Source of the DNA: JBKECP01 sp047974765 | GTDB taxonomy: Bacteria; Pseudomonadota; Gammaproteobacteria; Pseudomonadales; Halieaceae | Assembly (NCBI GenBank): GCA_047974765.1 | Contig: JBKECP010000015.1 | Location: 1-64,000, forward strand | Reading direction: 5' to 3' | Length of the DNA stretch: 64,000 nt | Shown here: positions 43,254 to 51,626 of the stretch, in pieces | Layout of the letters: each line of letters starts with the position of its first letter | How positions within the stretch are numbered: the stretch's first letter is position 1 | Made by a program: the position numbers and the translations under genes | The notes under the pieces: generated by a model | Seen by the model: only the letters and a program-made list of their open reading frames with translations | Database searches by the model: none | What the model was told of the DNA's origin: nothing

Positions 43254-44387
43254 GTGCCTCTGAAATCACTTGATATTTGTCATGTGCGTAATTTACGGCA
43301 AGTTTCATTGAACAATATCAAGCGCATCAATCTTTTTTATGGCACAAATGGCAGCGGGAAAACCAGTGTGCTGGAAGCTGTCCATATGTTGGCTATGGCC
43401 CGCTCTTTTCGCGGAAGCAGTCCGAAAACCTTGATTAGTCATGGTGAAAATACATGCCTTGTCCATGGCATTGTTAGCCGTGAACTCTCTTTGGGTAAAA
43501 TTTCCCTGGGCGTTCAGCGAGGTCTGGATGGCTCGATTCTATTGCGAGCCAATGGCGAAAATTTGCAGGCTGTCGCTTCTTTGGTTGAGTATTTACCACT
43601 ACAAGTGATTAATGCTGTCAGCTTTGATCTTCTTACTGGTGCGCCGACAGCTAGGCGGCAGTATTTGAATTGGGGGGTGTTCCACGTGGAACATGGTTTT
43701 TTTGATGAATGGCAGCGTTTTCAGCGCTGTATTAAACAGCGGAATACCTGCCTTCGCCGTGCTAAACTGACTGCCCGGGATTTATCTGCCTGGACCAGAG
43801 AGTTGGCTCGTTCAGGCACTTTGCTGAACGAGTATCGAAAGCATTATTTTGCCAGATTGGCACCTCTGTTTCGGGAAATAGTCGAGCGTTTACTGCCAGA
43901 CATGGGGGTATTTGAACTTCATTTTCGGCAAGGTTGGGATAAACGCTTGAGCTTTGAGGATGCTTTGCTGGCAACGCAGACTTCTGATAAGGAAAGAGGC
44001 TTCACTCAGGTTGGCCCTCAGCGGGCTGACCTGCGTATTGTTTATAATGAGCGCCAGGCGGCGGATGTGCTCTCGCGGGGGCAGCAAAAGCTGGTGGTTT
44101 GTGCCTTGAAGTTGGCACAGGGTCAGCTATTGCAAGAGGTGACGGGCTACAGCTGTACTTATTTGGTAGATGACCTGCCTTCTGAACTGGATGAAGCACA
44201 TTGCCGACGGGTTTGTGAGGAGCTGAAACAATTAAATGCACAGATTTTTATGACATGTGTGGATGTTAATCAGCTGCCTTCTGTTTGGCCTCAAGATATC
44301 TCTGCTGTATTCCACGTGGAACATGGCAAGGTGGAATATGAAGGGGCAATGGCACTATCTATAAATAAAACTGAGCGTTTTATTTAA
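43254..44387 (+). CDS. recF: DNA replication/repair protein RecF
   Basis: A 377-aa SMC-like ATPase loading RecA at gaps with RecOR. Walker A YGTNGSGKTSVLEAVHML is at residues ~29-46. The ABC signature is VLSRGQQKLVVCALKLAQ, and Walker B is CTYLVDDLPSELDE. GTG start at 43254. The reading frame carries two ParB-type parS sites (43678-43693 and 44308-44323), which encode F/V-H-V-E-H-G both times, so the DNA constraint shows as a repeated peptide in the protein. Confidence 0.96.
   Translation: MPLKSLDICHVRNLRQVSLNNIKRINLFYGTNGSGKTSVLEAVHMLAMARSFRGSSPKTLISHGENTCLVHGIVSRELSLGKISLGVQRGLDGSILLRANGENLQAVASLVEYLPLQVINAVSFDLLTGAPTARRQYLNWGVFHVEHGFFDEWQRFQRCIKQRNTCLRRAKLTARDLSAWTRELARSGTLLNEYRKHYFARLAPLFREIVERLLPDMGVFELHFRQGWDKRLSFEDALLATQTSDKERGFTQVGPQRADLRIVYNERQAADVLSRGQQKLVVCALKLAQGQLLQEVTGYSCTYLVDDLPSELDEAHCRRVCEELKQLNAQIFMTCVDVNQLPSVWPQDISAVFHVEHGKVEYEGAMALSINKTERFI
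43678..43693. promoter_or_regulatory. parS site 1 (perfect)
   Basis: TGTTCCACGTGGAACA, a perfect 16-bp palindrome identical to the Pseudomonas-type chromosomal parS consensus. It lies inside recF, about 3.5 kb from the dnaA gap. It should be the ParB (29732-30622) loading site. Confidence 0.92.
44308..44323. promoter_or_regulatory. parS site 2 (one mismatch)
   Basis: TATTCCACGTGGAACA, one base different from the parS palindrome, 630 bp from site 1 and also within recF. The core TTCCACGTGGAA is intact. Confidence 0.82.
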
Positions 44388-44480
44388 GATTTTGCTGATT
44401 TTTATGGTTAAATTTTTTAAATAGCTCAAAGCTCTTTTTTAAGAGTAAGAGTTTGGGCAGGAAAGAGAGTCTAAGTAACA

Positions 44481-46898
44481 ATGACTGAACAAGAACACAA
44501 TTATGATTCCTCAAGTATCAAAGTTCTGAAAGGACTTGATGCTGTACGTAAACGGCCAGGCATGTATATTGGTGATACTGATGATGGCACGGGATTGCAT
44601 CATATGGTTTTTGAGCTAGTCGATAATTCTATCGATGAGGCACTTGCCGGTCATTGTTCACAAATTGACATTACTATCCACCCGGATGAATCTGTCACAG
44701 TTGGTGATGATGGACGAGGTATTCCCACTGAGATGCACGAAGAGGGTGTATCTGCTGCTGAAGTTATTATGACGGTTCTCCATGCCGGCGGTAAATTTGA
44801 TGACAACACCTATAAAGTCTCTGGCGGTTTGCACGGTGTTGGTGTTTCCGTAGTTAATGCCCTCTCGGAGGAGTTGACGCTGACTATACGCCGTGAAGGT
44901 AAGCGCTATGAGCAAATTTATCATCACGGTGTCCCACAGGCGCCATTGGCAGAGATAGGTACAACGGATTCAACGGGTACACGGGTACGCTTTAAGCCTT
45001 CTGCTGAAACTTTCACGAATATCGAATTCCATTTTGATTTACTGGCTAAACGCTTAAGAGAACTAGCCTTTCTTAACTCAGGCGTTTGTATCGTGCTCAA
45101 AGACGAGCGCAGTGGTAAAGAAGAGAGTTACCAATATGAAGGTGGTTTAAATGCTTTTGTTGATTACCTGAACCAGAATAAAACATTAATTAATAAACCC
45201 TTCCATTTTCAGGTAGATGCTGAAGGTGGTATTGGTGTTGAAGTAGCTCTGCAATGGAATGACTCTTTTCAGGAAAATATTTTCTGTTATACCAACAATA
45301 TTCCCCAGCGCGATGGTGGTGCCCACCTGGCAGGTTTTCGCGCTGCCCTCACCCGCAGTCTGAATGCTTATATTGAACGTGAAGGTCTGGCTAAAAAAGC
45401 GAAGGTCAATACTACCGGTGATGATGCCCGTGAAGGTTTAACGGCGATCATCTCGGTAAAGGTTCCCGATCCGAAGTTTTCTTCTCAAACCAAGGACAAG
45501 CTGGTTTCCTCAGAGGTGAAGACGGCTGTAGAACAGGCCATGAATACTTTCTTCAATGATTATCTGCTTGAAAACCCGCAGGAAGCCAAAGCGGTTGTTG
45601 GCAAAATGCTGGATGCTGCCCGGGCACGGGAAGCTGCCCGCAAAGCCAGGGAAATGACCCGTCGCAAAGGTGCTCTGGATATCGCCGGTCTGCCTGGTAA
45701 GCTGGCCGATTGCCAGGAGAAGGATCCCGCTCTGTCAGAACTCTATCTGGTGGAGGGCGATTCAGCGGGTGGTTCTGCCAAGCAGGGACGCAATCGCCGG
45801 TTCCAGGCAATCTTGCCGTTAAAAGGCAAGATTCTGAATGTTGAAAAGGCCCGCTTTGACAAAATGCTTGGCTCTGCTGAGGTTGGCACTATTGTAACGG
45901 CCCTGGGTTGTGGCATTGGCAAGGATGAATTTGACCCTGACAAGTTGCGTTATCACAGCATTATTATTATGACGGATGCTGATGTTGATGGGTCTCATAT
46001 TAGAACTTTATTATTGACTTTTTTCTTCCGTCAAATGCCGGAACTGATAGAACGGGGTCATATCTATATTGCGCAACCGCCGCTATATAAAATTGCCAGG
46101 GGCAAGCAACACCACTATCTCAAGGATGATGATGCGCTGCGCGTACATTTGACGCAGTCGGCACTGGATAATGCGGCTGTTTATGTCAATGCGGATGCGC
46201 CACCTATCATTGGTGAGGGTCTGGAAAGTCTGGTGTCTCAGTTTCGCAAGGTTGCAGCAACTGTGGAACGCCTCGGTCGTTTATATTCCCCTGCCGTCCT
46301 TTGGCAGATTATCTATGGCGACTCCCTGAGTGTTGATCAGCTGGTTGATGAGGCGGCTGTCACCACCTTTTCTGAACAACTAAGTGAGCGCTTACAAACC
46401 GTAGCGCTCCAGGGTTCATCGTATCAGCTTGTTGTTCGCAAGGATCAGGAGCGTCAACTTTTCTATCCGGTAGTGAAGTTTACCGCGCACGGTACAGAGA
46501 CAGAGACTGAATACCCACGAGAGTTTTTTGCCTCTGGTGAGTATCGCAGTATGGTTGAGCTGGGTGAGACCATCAACAATCTGATTGAAGATGGCGGTTA
46601 TTTCCAGCGTGGTGAAAAAATTCTCAATACCTGTAGCTTTGAGGAAGGTCTGGAGTGGTTGATGTCAGAAGCTCGCCGGGGCTATAACATTCAGCGCTAT
46701 AAGGGTTTGGGTGAAATGAACCCCGACCAGCTTTGGGAAACCACCATGGATCCGGATGTGCGCCGTATGCTCAAAGTCACTATTGAAGATGCCATCGCCG
46801 CTGATCAGATCTTTACTACTCTGATGGGTGATAACGTGGAGCCACGGCGGGATTTTATTGAAGAAAATGCCTTGTCGGTAGCTAACCTGGATGTTTAA
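44481..46898 (+). CDS. gyrB: DNA gyrase subunit B
   Basis: An 805-aa type II topoisomerase subunit. The GHKL ATPase domain has ELVDNSIDEALAG, GDDGRGIPTEMHEE and GGLHGVGVSVVNALS. The TOPRIM domain has LYLVEGDSAGGSAKQGRNR and MTDADVDGSHIRTLLLTFFFR. The gammaproteobacterial insert follows, and the C-terminal tail QRYKGLGEMNPDQLWETTMDP ... DFIEENALSVANLDV is complete. ATG at 44481. It works with GyrA (not in the window) and is the quinolone/coumarin target. Confidence 0.98.
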   Translation: MTEQEHNYDSSSIKVLKGLDAVRKRPGMYIGDTDDGTGLHHMVFELVDNSIDEALAGHCSQIDITIHPDESVTVGDDGRGIPTEMHEEGVSAAEVIMTVLHAGGKFDDNTYKVSGGLHGVGVSVVNALSEELTLTIRREGKRYEQIYHHGVPQAPLAEIGTTDSTGTRVRFKPSAETFTNIEFHFDLLAKRLRELAFLNSGVCIVLKDERSGKEESYQYEGGLNAFVDYLNQNKTLINKPFHFQVDAEGGIGVEVALQWNDSFQENIFCYTNNIPQRDGGAHLAGFRAALTRSLNAYIEREGLAKKAKVNTTGDDAREGLTAIISVKVPDPKFSSQTKDKLVSSEVKTAVEQAMNTFFNDYLLENPQEAKAVVGKMLDAARAREAARKAREMTRRKGALDIAGLPGKLADCQEKDPALSELYLVEGDSAGGSAKQGRNRRFQAILPLKGKILNVEKARFDKMLGSAEVGTIVTALGCGIGKDEFDPDKLRYHSIIIMTDADVDGSHIRTLLLTFFFRQMPELIERGHIYIAQPPLYKIARGKQHHYLKDDDALRVHLTQSALDNAAVYVNADAPPIIGEGLESLVSQFRKVAATVERLGRLYSPAVLWQIIYGDSLSVDQLVDEAAVTTFSEQLSERLQTVALQGSSYQLVVRKDQERQLFYPVVKFTAHGTETETEYPREFFASGEYRSMVELGETINNLIEDGGYFQRGEKILNTCSFEEGLEWLMSEARRGYNIQRYKGLGEMNPDQLWETTMDPDVRRMLKVTIEDAIAADQIFTTLMGDNVEPRRDFIEENALSVANLDV

Positions 46899-46937
46899 GC
46901 CCTGCTTGTTTGGCTTAGCTGATGGCTATTTGAAAGT

Positions 46938-46962
46938 AGAGTGAGCGAAGTCACTGTTTTTT
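46938..46962 (+). terminator. Intrinsic terminator after gyrB
   Basis: AGTGA, a 6-nt loop and TCACT (46940-46955) followed by GTTTTTT, 40 bases after the gyrB stop. The stem is short but the T-run is clear. Confidence 0.6.
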
Positions 46963-47029
46963 CTGCTGAAAATCTGGCGCCAGACATTCTGGTGCCAGCT
47001 GTCTTTACTACAGATCCCGGCTCTGTCAT

Positions 47030-47935
47030 TTAGCGTCTGGATTTGCGTTTGGACACCCTTGAAAGCAAGGCCAGTCCCCCGGCAACAATAAATACACCAA
47101 ACTTTTTGAAAAAGAGCAGTGCTACGGCCAGTATGCCGGTTTTGGCCAGCACCTTGCCGACAATCAGCCCCCGATACCATAGGCGGCAACTTTATCTATG
47201 CCCGGATCAAATTCGGAGTAGCGATAACCCGGATTAAATTCCGCCAGTGCAAGTATGCTGTCTATATTTGCTTCAATCTGGGGTTTCTGGTCCATATCGG
47301 CAATAAAGTTTAAAACCAGATAGCCCTTGCGGCCCAAAATACGGATATTGTAATTGAGTGTATTAACCGGAGCGTCGCCAAAGCGGATTTCCTGAGCCCA
47401 GTGGAGTTTGTGCTCGGACTTGTCGTAATAGGGAGCTGAGGCCCAGCCAACAAGCTCTATAGCGTCATAACCCTACTCCTGCCGCATTTTGCTGTCAGCA
47501 CGGGTGTCTGCTTCATTTGTGACAAAAGATCGTGGTAGTCGATATTATCGGTGTCATCACCCGTTACATAACCGTCTTCTGAATATTCGATGACAACACC
47601 CCAGGCGTCATTGGCAAAAGGTGTCGTATCGGCTGGAAATAACATGCCAAACAATGAGCCATCGTAGTTTCCCGGCGGGTTATCCCATATTTCTACCAGT
47701 ACCTTTCTGGTATTGGCTGGATTCAGATAATAGGAGGTCTCAGGCACATGAAGTGTGGCGATGCCACCTGGTAATTTGATAGTGCCTGCCTGCTGTTCAA
47801 TGGACTCCCACAAGCCGCTCATATAGTCAATATAGGCAGCTTCTTCTGGGGTGGATGGTTCTTCTGCTTGTGCAAAAACCAGCGAATTTAAAAGCAGTGG
47901 CAGGACGCCGCTTAGAAAAAAATAATCTGCTTCAC
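47030..47935 (-). pseudogene. DUF2167 family membrane-anchored protein, multiply disrupted
   Basis: Joined across frames, the minus strand encodes a near full-length DUF2167 protein (~300 aa). From a GTG at 47935 come a signal peptide (MKQIIFF / LSGVLPLLLNSLVFAQ), GTIKLPGGIATLHVPETSYYLNP, NAWGVVIEYSEDGYV-type motifs, IELVGWASAPYYDKSEHKLHW, NYNIRILGRKGYLVL, FNPGYRYSEFDPG, and a C-terminal TM and KRKSRR. Four lesions break it: a missing T in a T-run near 47920, a frame change near 47505-47512, a TAG (CAG expected) at 47473-47475, and a missing G in a G-run at 47168-47172. The function of the family is unknown. The homopolymer lesions could be sequencing errors, but the TAG could not easily be. 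Confidence 0.8.
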
Positions 47936-48499
47936 ATATGAGTCCTGTTGTTGGGTTAAAGCTGTTACCCCGGATAAAAAACAGATAGTGGGCGGCTATT
48001 ACTATAGGAATAATTTTTGGTTGACCAGATAGATGGCCAATAAATGATTACTGCATCACAGCCTGATCAGTGTATTGGCAAAGAGTTTCTTTTGTAGGGG
48101 CTTTAGTATTCAGGACGTGTTACATAGTTCCATTGTAGATAGTGGCAGCGATTATCAGCCTGTTACAAAACTTGCGAGCGACTCTGTTGACGGCGTGCAT
48201 ATCCGTGTTTCGCTATTAGCCTGACAAACTGTGTAGCCGGGTTAATACGATTTGGCAAGACTCGGTATCTTAGTGCAAATATTAGTTTTTATAATTATTT
48301 ATTCCTGTGCCGGACTTTGGGGAAAGGCTTGTGATTTATTTGCTGGGCATCACAAAATTGAGCGCTAAAATGACAAAAATCAGCAATTTCTGCCGAATTT
48401 TGAACTTTTTACTTGAATGCAGACCTAGCCTTTAAAATACTGTGCACTCATATAGAGCCTGTCCGCAGAGACGGCAGAACCAGCGCGAGGACACCATAG
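47936..48499. other. Intergenic region upstream of the chemosensory operon
   Basis: 564 bases without a credible ORF. The last ~100 bases before pilG are AT-rich (ACTTGAATGCAGACC, then TTTAAAATACT), so the operon promoter is likely there; TTGAAT with AATACT at 17 bp is the best but mediocre match. I see no RNA gene or repeat. Confidence 0.4.
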
Positions 48500-48907
48500 A
48501 TGAGCCAGACAGAAGAACTCGATATTTCCGGGGTAAAAGTCGCCATCGTGGATGATGCAAAAACCATCCGCATGATGATGTCACACACCCTCAAAAACAT
48601 GGGCTGCGTAGTGGAGTGTGCCGAAGATGGCTACAAAGCACTGGGCATGCTCCGGCGTTTTAAGCCAGATATTATTTTTCTTGATATCACCATGCCTGAA
48701 CTTGATGGTTATCAAACCTGCACGTTAATTCGCAATGCCGAGGATACCCGCGAGGTGCCAGTGGTAATGCTGTCAACATCTGACGGTATTTTTGATATTG
48801 CCAAAGGGCGTGCCCGCGGAGCTACCGCACATGTGACCAAGATACCCCCGGACTCTGTGTTGCGACAGATTATTCATGACTATACGGCTTCCAGAAAGGC
48901 AGCCTGA
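48500..48907 (+). CDS. pilG: PilG-like single-domain response regulator
   Basis: A 135-aa CheY-like receiver, first gene of a Pil-Chp type chemosensory cluster. The phosphoacceptor Asp is in IIFLDITMPELDGYQTCTLIRN, with acidic VDDAK near the N-terminus, Thr/Ser in VVMLSTSDG, and Lys in HVTKIPP (the usual TKPF is altered to TKIP). The ELDGYQTC..IRN wording is PilG-like more than PilH-like. In Pseudomonas, PilG signals to the type IV pilus extension side and CyaB. No pilus genes are in the window. Good SD (GAGG) before ATG 48500. Confidence 0.8.
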   Translation: MSQTEELDISGVKVAIVDDAKTIRMMMSHTLKNMGCVVECAEDGYKALGMLRRFKPDIIFLDITMPELDGYQTCTLIRNAEDTREVPVVMLSTSDGIFDIAKGRARGATAHVTKIPPDSVLRQIIHDYTASRKAA

Positions 48908-48910
48908 TTT

Positions 48911-49477
48911 ATGCTAAGCAGTGCTCTTGAGCAGCTTCGGGAACTGGAGAGCCGCTATGCTGAAGCAGCTACGCCACGACCTGCGGGTAATGAACATGTC
49001 ATGTATTGGACAGGTACTCACCTGGGGGTGGCAGGTACATCCCTGCTTATTGGTGCCGGTGAGATCAGTGAGATTATTGAAACACCCAATACCACGCCGA
49101 TACCGCGTACCAAGCCCTGGGTGATGGGGCTGGCAACACACCGGGGTGGTCTATTGCCAATTTTTAGCGGTGATGCGCTGTTTCGTGGTGGTGCTTATTC
49201 TGGCCGTGTCCGTGAATACTGCATGGTTGTGCGTCGCCAGGGGCTTTACTTTGGCCTGACACTTAGCGCCGTACATCGTCACATGAAGTTTGCGATCGAG
49301 GAGCGGGATATGTCCCATCCGGTTGATCCGGACCTCGCCAGATTCTGTCTGGGTGGCTTTCATCATAAAGGTCAATTTTTAGCAGTACTGGATATCGACA
49401 AACTGGTAACTGACAGTGAGTTAGTCAGTGTATCTGTAACGACTGACGGGGATACAAACGAGGAAACCAAGTCATGA
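48911..49477 (+). CDS. pilI: CheW-like coupling protein (PilI-like)
   Basis: A 188-aa cytoplasmic adapter that couples the PilJ receptor to the ChpA kinase. The CheW fold is recognisable from GTSLLIGAGEISEIIETPNTTPIPRTKPWVMGLATHRGGLLPIFSGDALF and CLGGFHHKGQFLAVLDIDKLV, with the conserved Arg/Gly-Leu strand GLATHRG-LLPI. It starts 3 bases after the pilG stop, and its stop overlaps the pilJ ATG. Confidence 0.8.
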   Translation: MLSSALEQLRELESRYAEAATPRPAGNEHVMYWTGTHLGVAGTSLLIGAGEISEIIETPNTTPIPRTKPWVMGLATHRGGLLPIFSGDALFRGGAYSGRVREYCMVVRRQGLYFGLTLSAVHRHMKFAIEERDMSHPVDPDLARFCLGGFHHKGQFLAVLDIDKLVTDSELVSVSVTTDGDTNEETKS

Positions 49478-51549
49478 CGTCTCTTTATAGAAAGGCAGTG
49501 TTTTCAACCGGGGCAGGCTTGCCTTCGCTGGCGAGTCTGGCTTGCCTGGTGGGGGCTCTGTGCGTATTTGTCATGGCTCCACAGGCAGATGCTCAGGAAG
49601 CTGACACAGCGGTGGCGGCTGGTAAGTTGCGTGTCTTATCGCAGCGTGTCGTCAGCAATGCCCGCGATACCGAGCTTGGCCGTCAGCAGGCCTTTAGTCA
49701 GCTTGCTGAAGATATTGACCGTTTTAACGCCATTCTTGACCAAGGTGTGTTTGCCGGTGATACCAGCACGATTACCGCTGCCTGGCGACCAGTGGAAGGG
49801 GCAGCCCGCTCTCTGATTGGCGCCGGTCAAAATGTGGTTATGGTCAACAATATTACCCGTGATCTACAGGATAGTGTCAGTGAAATTCAAGGTGCTCTGT
49901 CGGGTATTGTCACTGTTTTGGAGCAGACGGGAGGTGATGGCAAGACAATAGCCGCTGCTCAGAAGACACTGTGGCTGACAGAGCGCGTTACTCGCAATAT
50001 GGAAAAGCTGCAGTTGGCCGATGAGCGTGCATCCTCTACCGCTGAAGAAATCAAAGTTGATGTGGTTGAGTTTGAGCGCACGGTTGATGCGCTGCGACAC
50101 GGCAATAAAATCATGGGCATCTCCGCTGTTGATGATCCGAACGCACTGGGTGCACTGGAGCGTGCCAGTACGGCTTTTGAGATCGTCAGTGAGCCGGTCA
50201 GTAAAATTGTTGCTGCTGCCCCTTCGCTGGCAGGTGTTTCTACAGCTCGTGAAACAGTGGTTGAGCGTGGACCTCAGCTGGCCAATGTCATTTCTGACAT
50301 TATGATCAGCGCCGGTGGGCAGTCGGTGGGCAGTGCCCGCGAAGGTGTCGGCACACTGGCTATTGTTTTGGCGGGAATCACGGTTATTGCGCTGGTATTG
50401 CTTGCCTGGGCACTGCTTAAACTGCGTGCACGCGGTGGTTTCAGTGGCGAAGGTGTGGATGATATAAACAATACACTGATGAAGATTGCCGATGGTGATC
50501 TGACCGTACAGGCCCTGGAAGAAAACCAGTTGCTGGAGGTGGCGCGTGAATTGAATGTGGCCACTGCACACCAGCGGGAGCTGATCCGCAATATTCGCAC
50601 ACCTTTTGATATCGCCGATGATGAAGTCAATCGCATCGGTAACACCACCATGGGACAGCACAAGAAAAGCAGAGATCTGACTCGTGCTATCGTTGACTCT
50701 TCAACGGCGACTGCTGATATGGTTCGTATCAGTGACCAGATTAAAAAGGCCACTGAAAAAGCTGCACAAACCTCCAAGCGTAATCGTATGCAGGTTTCAC
50801 GTGGCTATGAGCTGACCAAGGATATGTCCAAGGCTTCGTCCAATGTGCGTGAGTCGGTGCAGGAAACCTCAAAATCGGCTAAACGTCAGGGTGAGCTGAT
50901 TCAGTCGGTGACAACAGCAGCTGAATATATCCAGGCTTTGAATACCAAAATCTCAGTAGTTGCTATTAACACTCGTATCGAAGCAGAGAAAGCCGGTGAA
51001 CATGGTCGTCCCTTCCTGGGTATTGCTGAGGCCATTGGTGATCTGCTGTGGGAAGCAGAAGAGGAAGGTCGCAAGATTATTTCCGAGGTGCGGATGCTGC
51101 AAAACCTGTCGGCAGAAAACCTGTCTTCCATTGAGACTACGGTCAGTACGGTCGTGACTATTCTGGAGTATATCGATCGCCTGGATGCATCCCTGGAAGA
51201 AATTAATGAAGGCTCCAACGAAATCAGCACCATTATTCACTCGGTGGATGATGCGGCTGCACATTCTTCCGACAGCGCACAACATGTCAATGGCTTGATG
51301 AATGCCATTCGTGATCGCAATAAGGAAATATCTGATTTCTGTGACAAAACCCAGATGCATATTGGTGCATTGCAGCAATCGATGCGGGCCGCTGCCGAAA
51401 ACCTTGGCAGATTCCGTATTGGTGAGAGCGGTCGTGCCGGTATCGCCAAGCCGAGCGGGATGGCGGGAGCAAAACCACAGGCAGTTTATGGTGAAAATGA
51501 GATGCAGGCCATGGAACTGGGTGAAAATCAGGGGAAAGCCTCTGTCTGA
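49474..51549 (+). CDS. pilJ: PilJ-like methyl-accepting chemotaxis receptor
   Basis: A 691-aa receptor. A hydrophobic N-terminal segment (residues ~17-36) is followed by a periplasmic PilJ-type four-helix region containing AGKLRVLSQRVVSNARDTELG. The second TM is at residues ~293-315 (LAIVLAGITVIALVLLAWALL). A HAMP-like linker follows, then the signalling domain with hairpin tip INTRIEAEKAGEHGRPFLGIAEAIGDLLWEAEEEG, a divergent form of the usual E-A-A-R-A-G-E-x-G-R-G-F. No methyltransferase (PilK) or methylesterase (ChpB) gene is in this cluster, so how it adapts is unclear. ATGA overlap with pilI. Confidence 0.82.
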   Translation: MTSLYRKAVFSTGAGLPSLASLACLVGALCVFVMAPQADAQEADTAVAAGKLRVLSQRVVSNARDTELGRQQAFSQLAEDIDRFNAILDQGVFAGDTSTITAAWRPVEGAARSLIGAGQNVVMVNNITRDLQDSVSEIQGALSGIVTVLEQTGGDGKTIAAAQKTLWLTERVTRNMEKLQLADERASSTAEEIKVDVVEFERTVDALRHGNKIMGISAVDDPNALGALERASTAFEIVSEPVSKIVAAAPSLAGVSTARETVVERGPQLANVISDIMISAGGQSVGSAREGVGTLAIVLAGITVIALVLLAWALLKLRARGGFSGEGVDDINNTLMKIADGDLTVQALEENQLLEVARELNVATAHQRELIRNIRTPFDIADDEVNRIGNTTMGQHKKSRDLTRAIVDSSTATADMVRISDQIKKATEKAAQTSKRNRMQVSRGYELTKDMSKASSNVRESVQETSKSAKRQGELIQSVTTAAEYIQALNTKISVVAINTRIEAEKAGEHGRPFLGIAEAIGDLLWEAEEEGRKIISEVRMLQNLSAENLSSIETTVSTVVTILEYIDRLDASLEEINEGSNEISTIIHSVDDAAAHSSDSAQHVNGLMNAIRDRNKEISDFCDKTQMHIGALQQSMRAAAENLGRFRIGESGRAGIAKPSGMAGAKPQAVYGENEMQAMELGENQGKASV

Positions 51550-51626
51550 GTTGCTCTGGCAGCGCAGAACGCCGATAACAATATACAGCGGTGTGACTTT
51601 CTCTAACCAACCGGAGGTTTAACGAG

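Noticed and set aside
50795..50815. TTTCACGTGG in pilJ as a third parS
   Set aside because: One half-site only; the right arm is unrelated.
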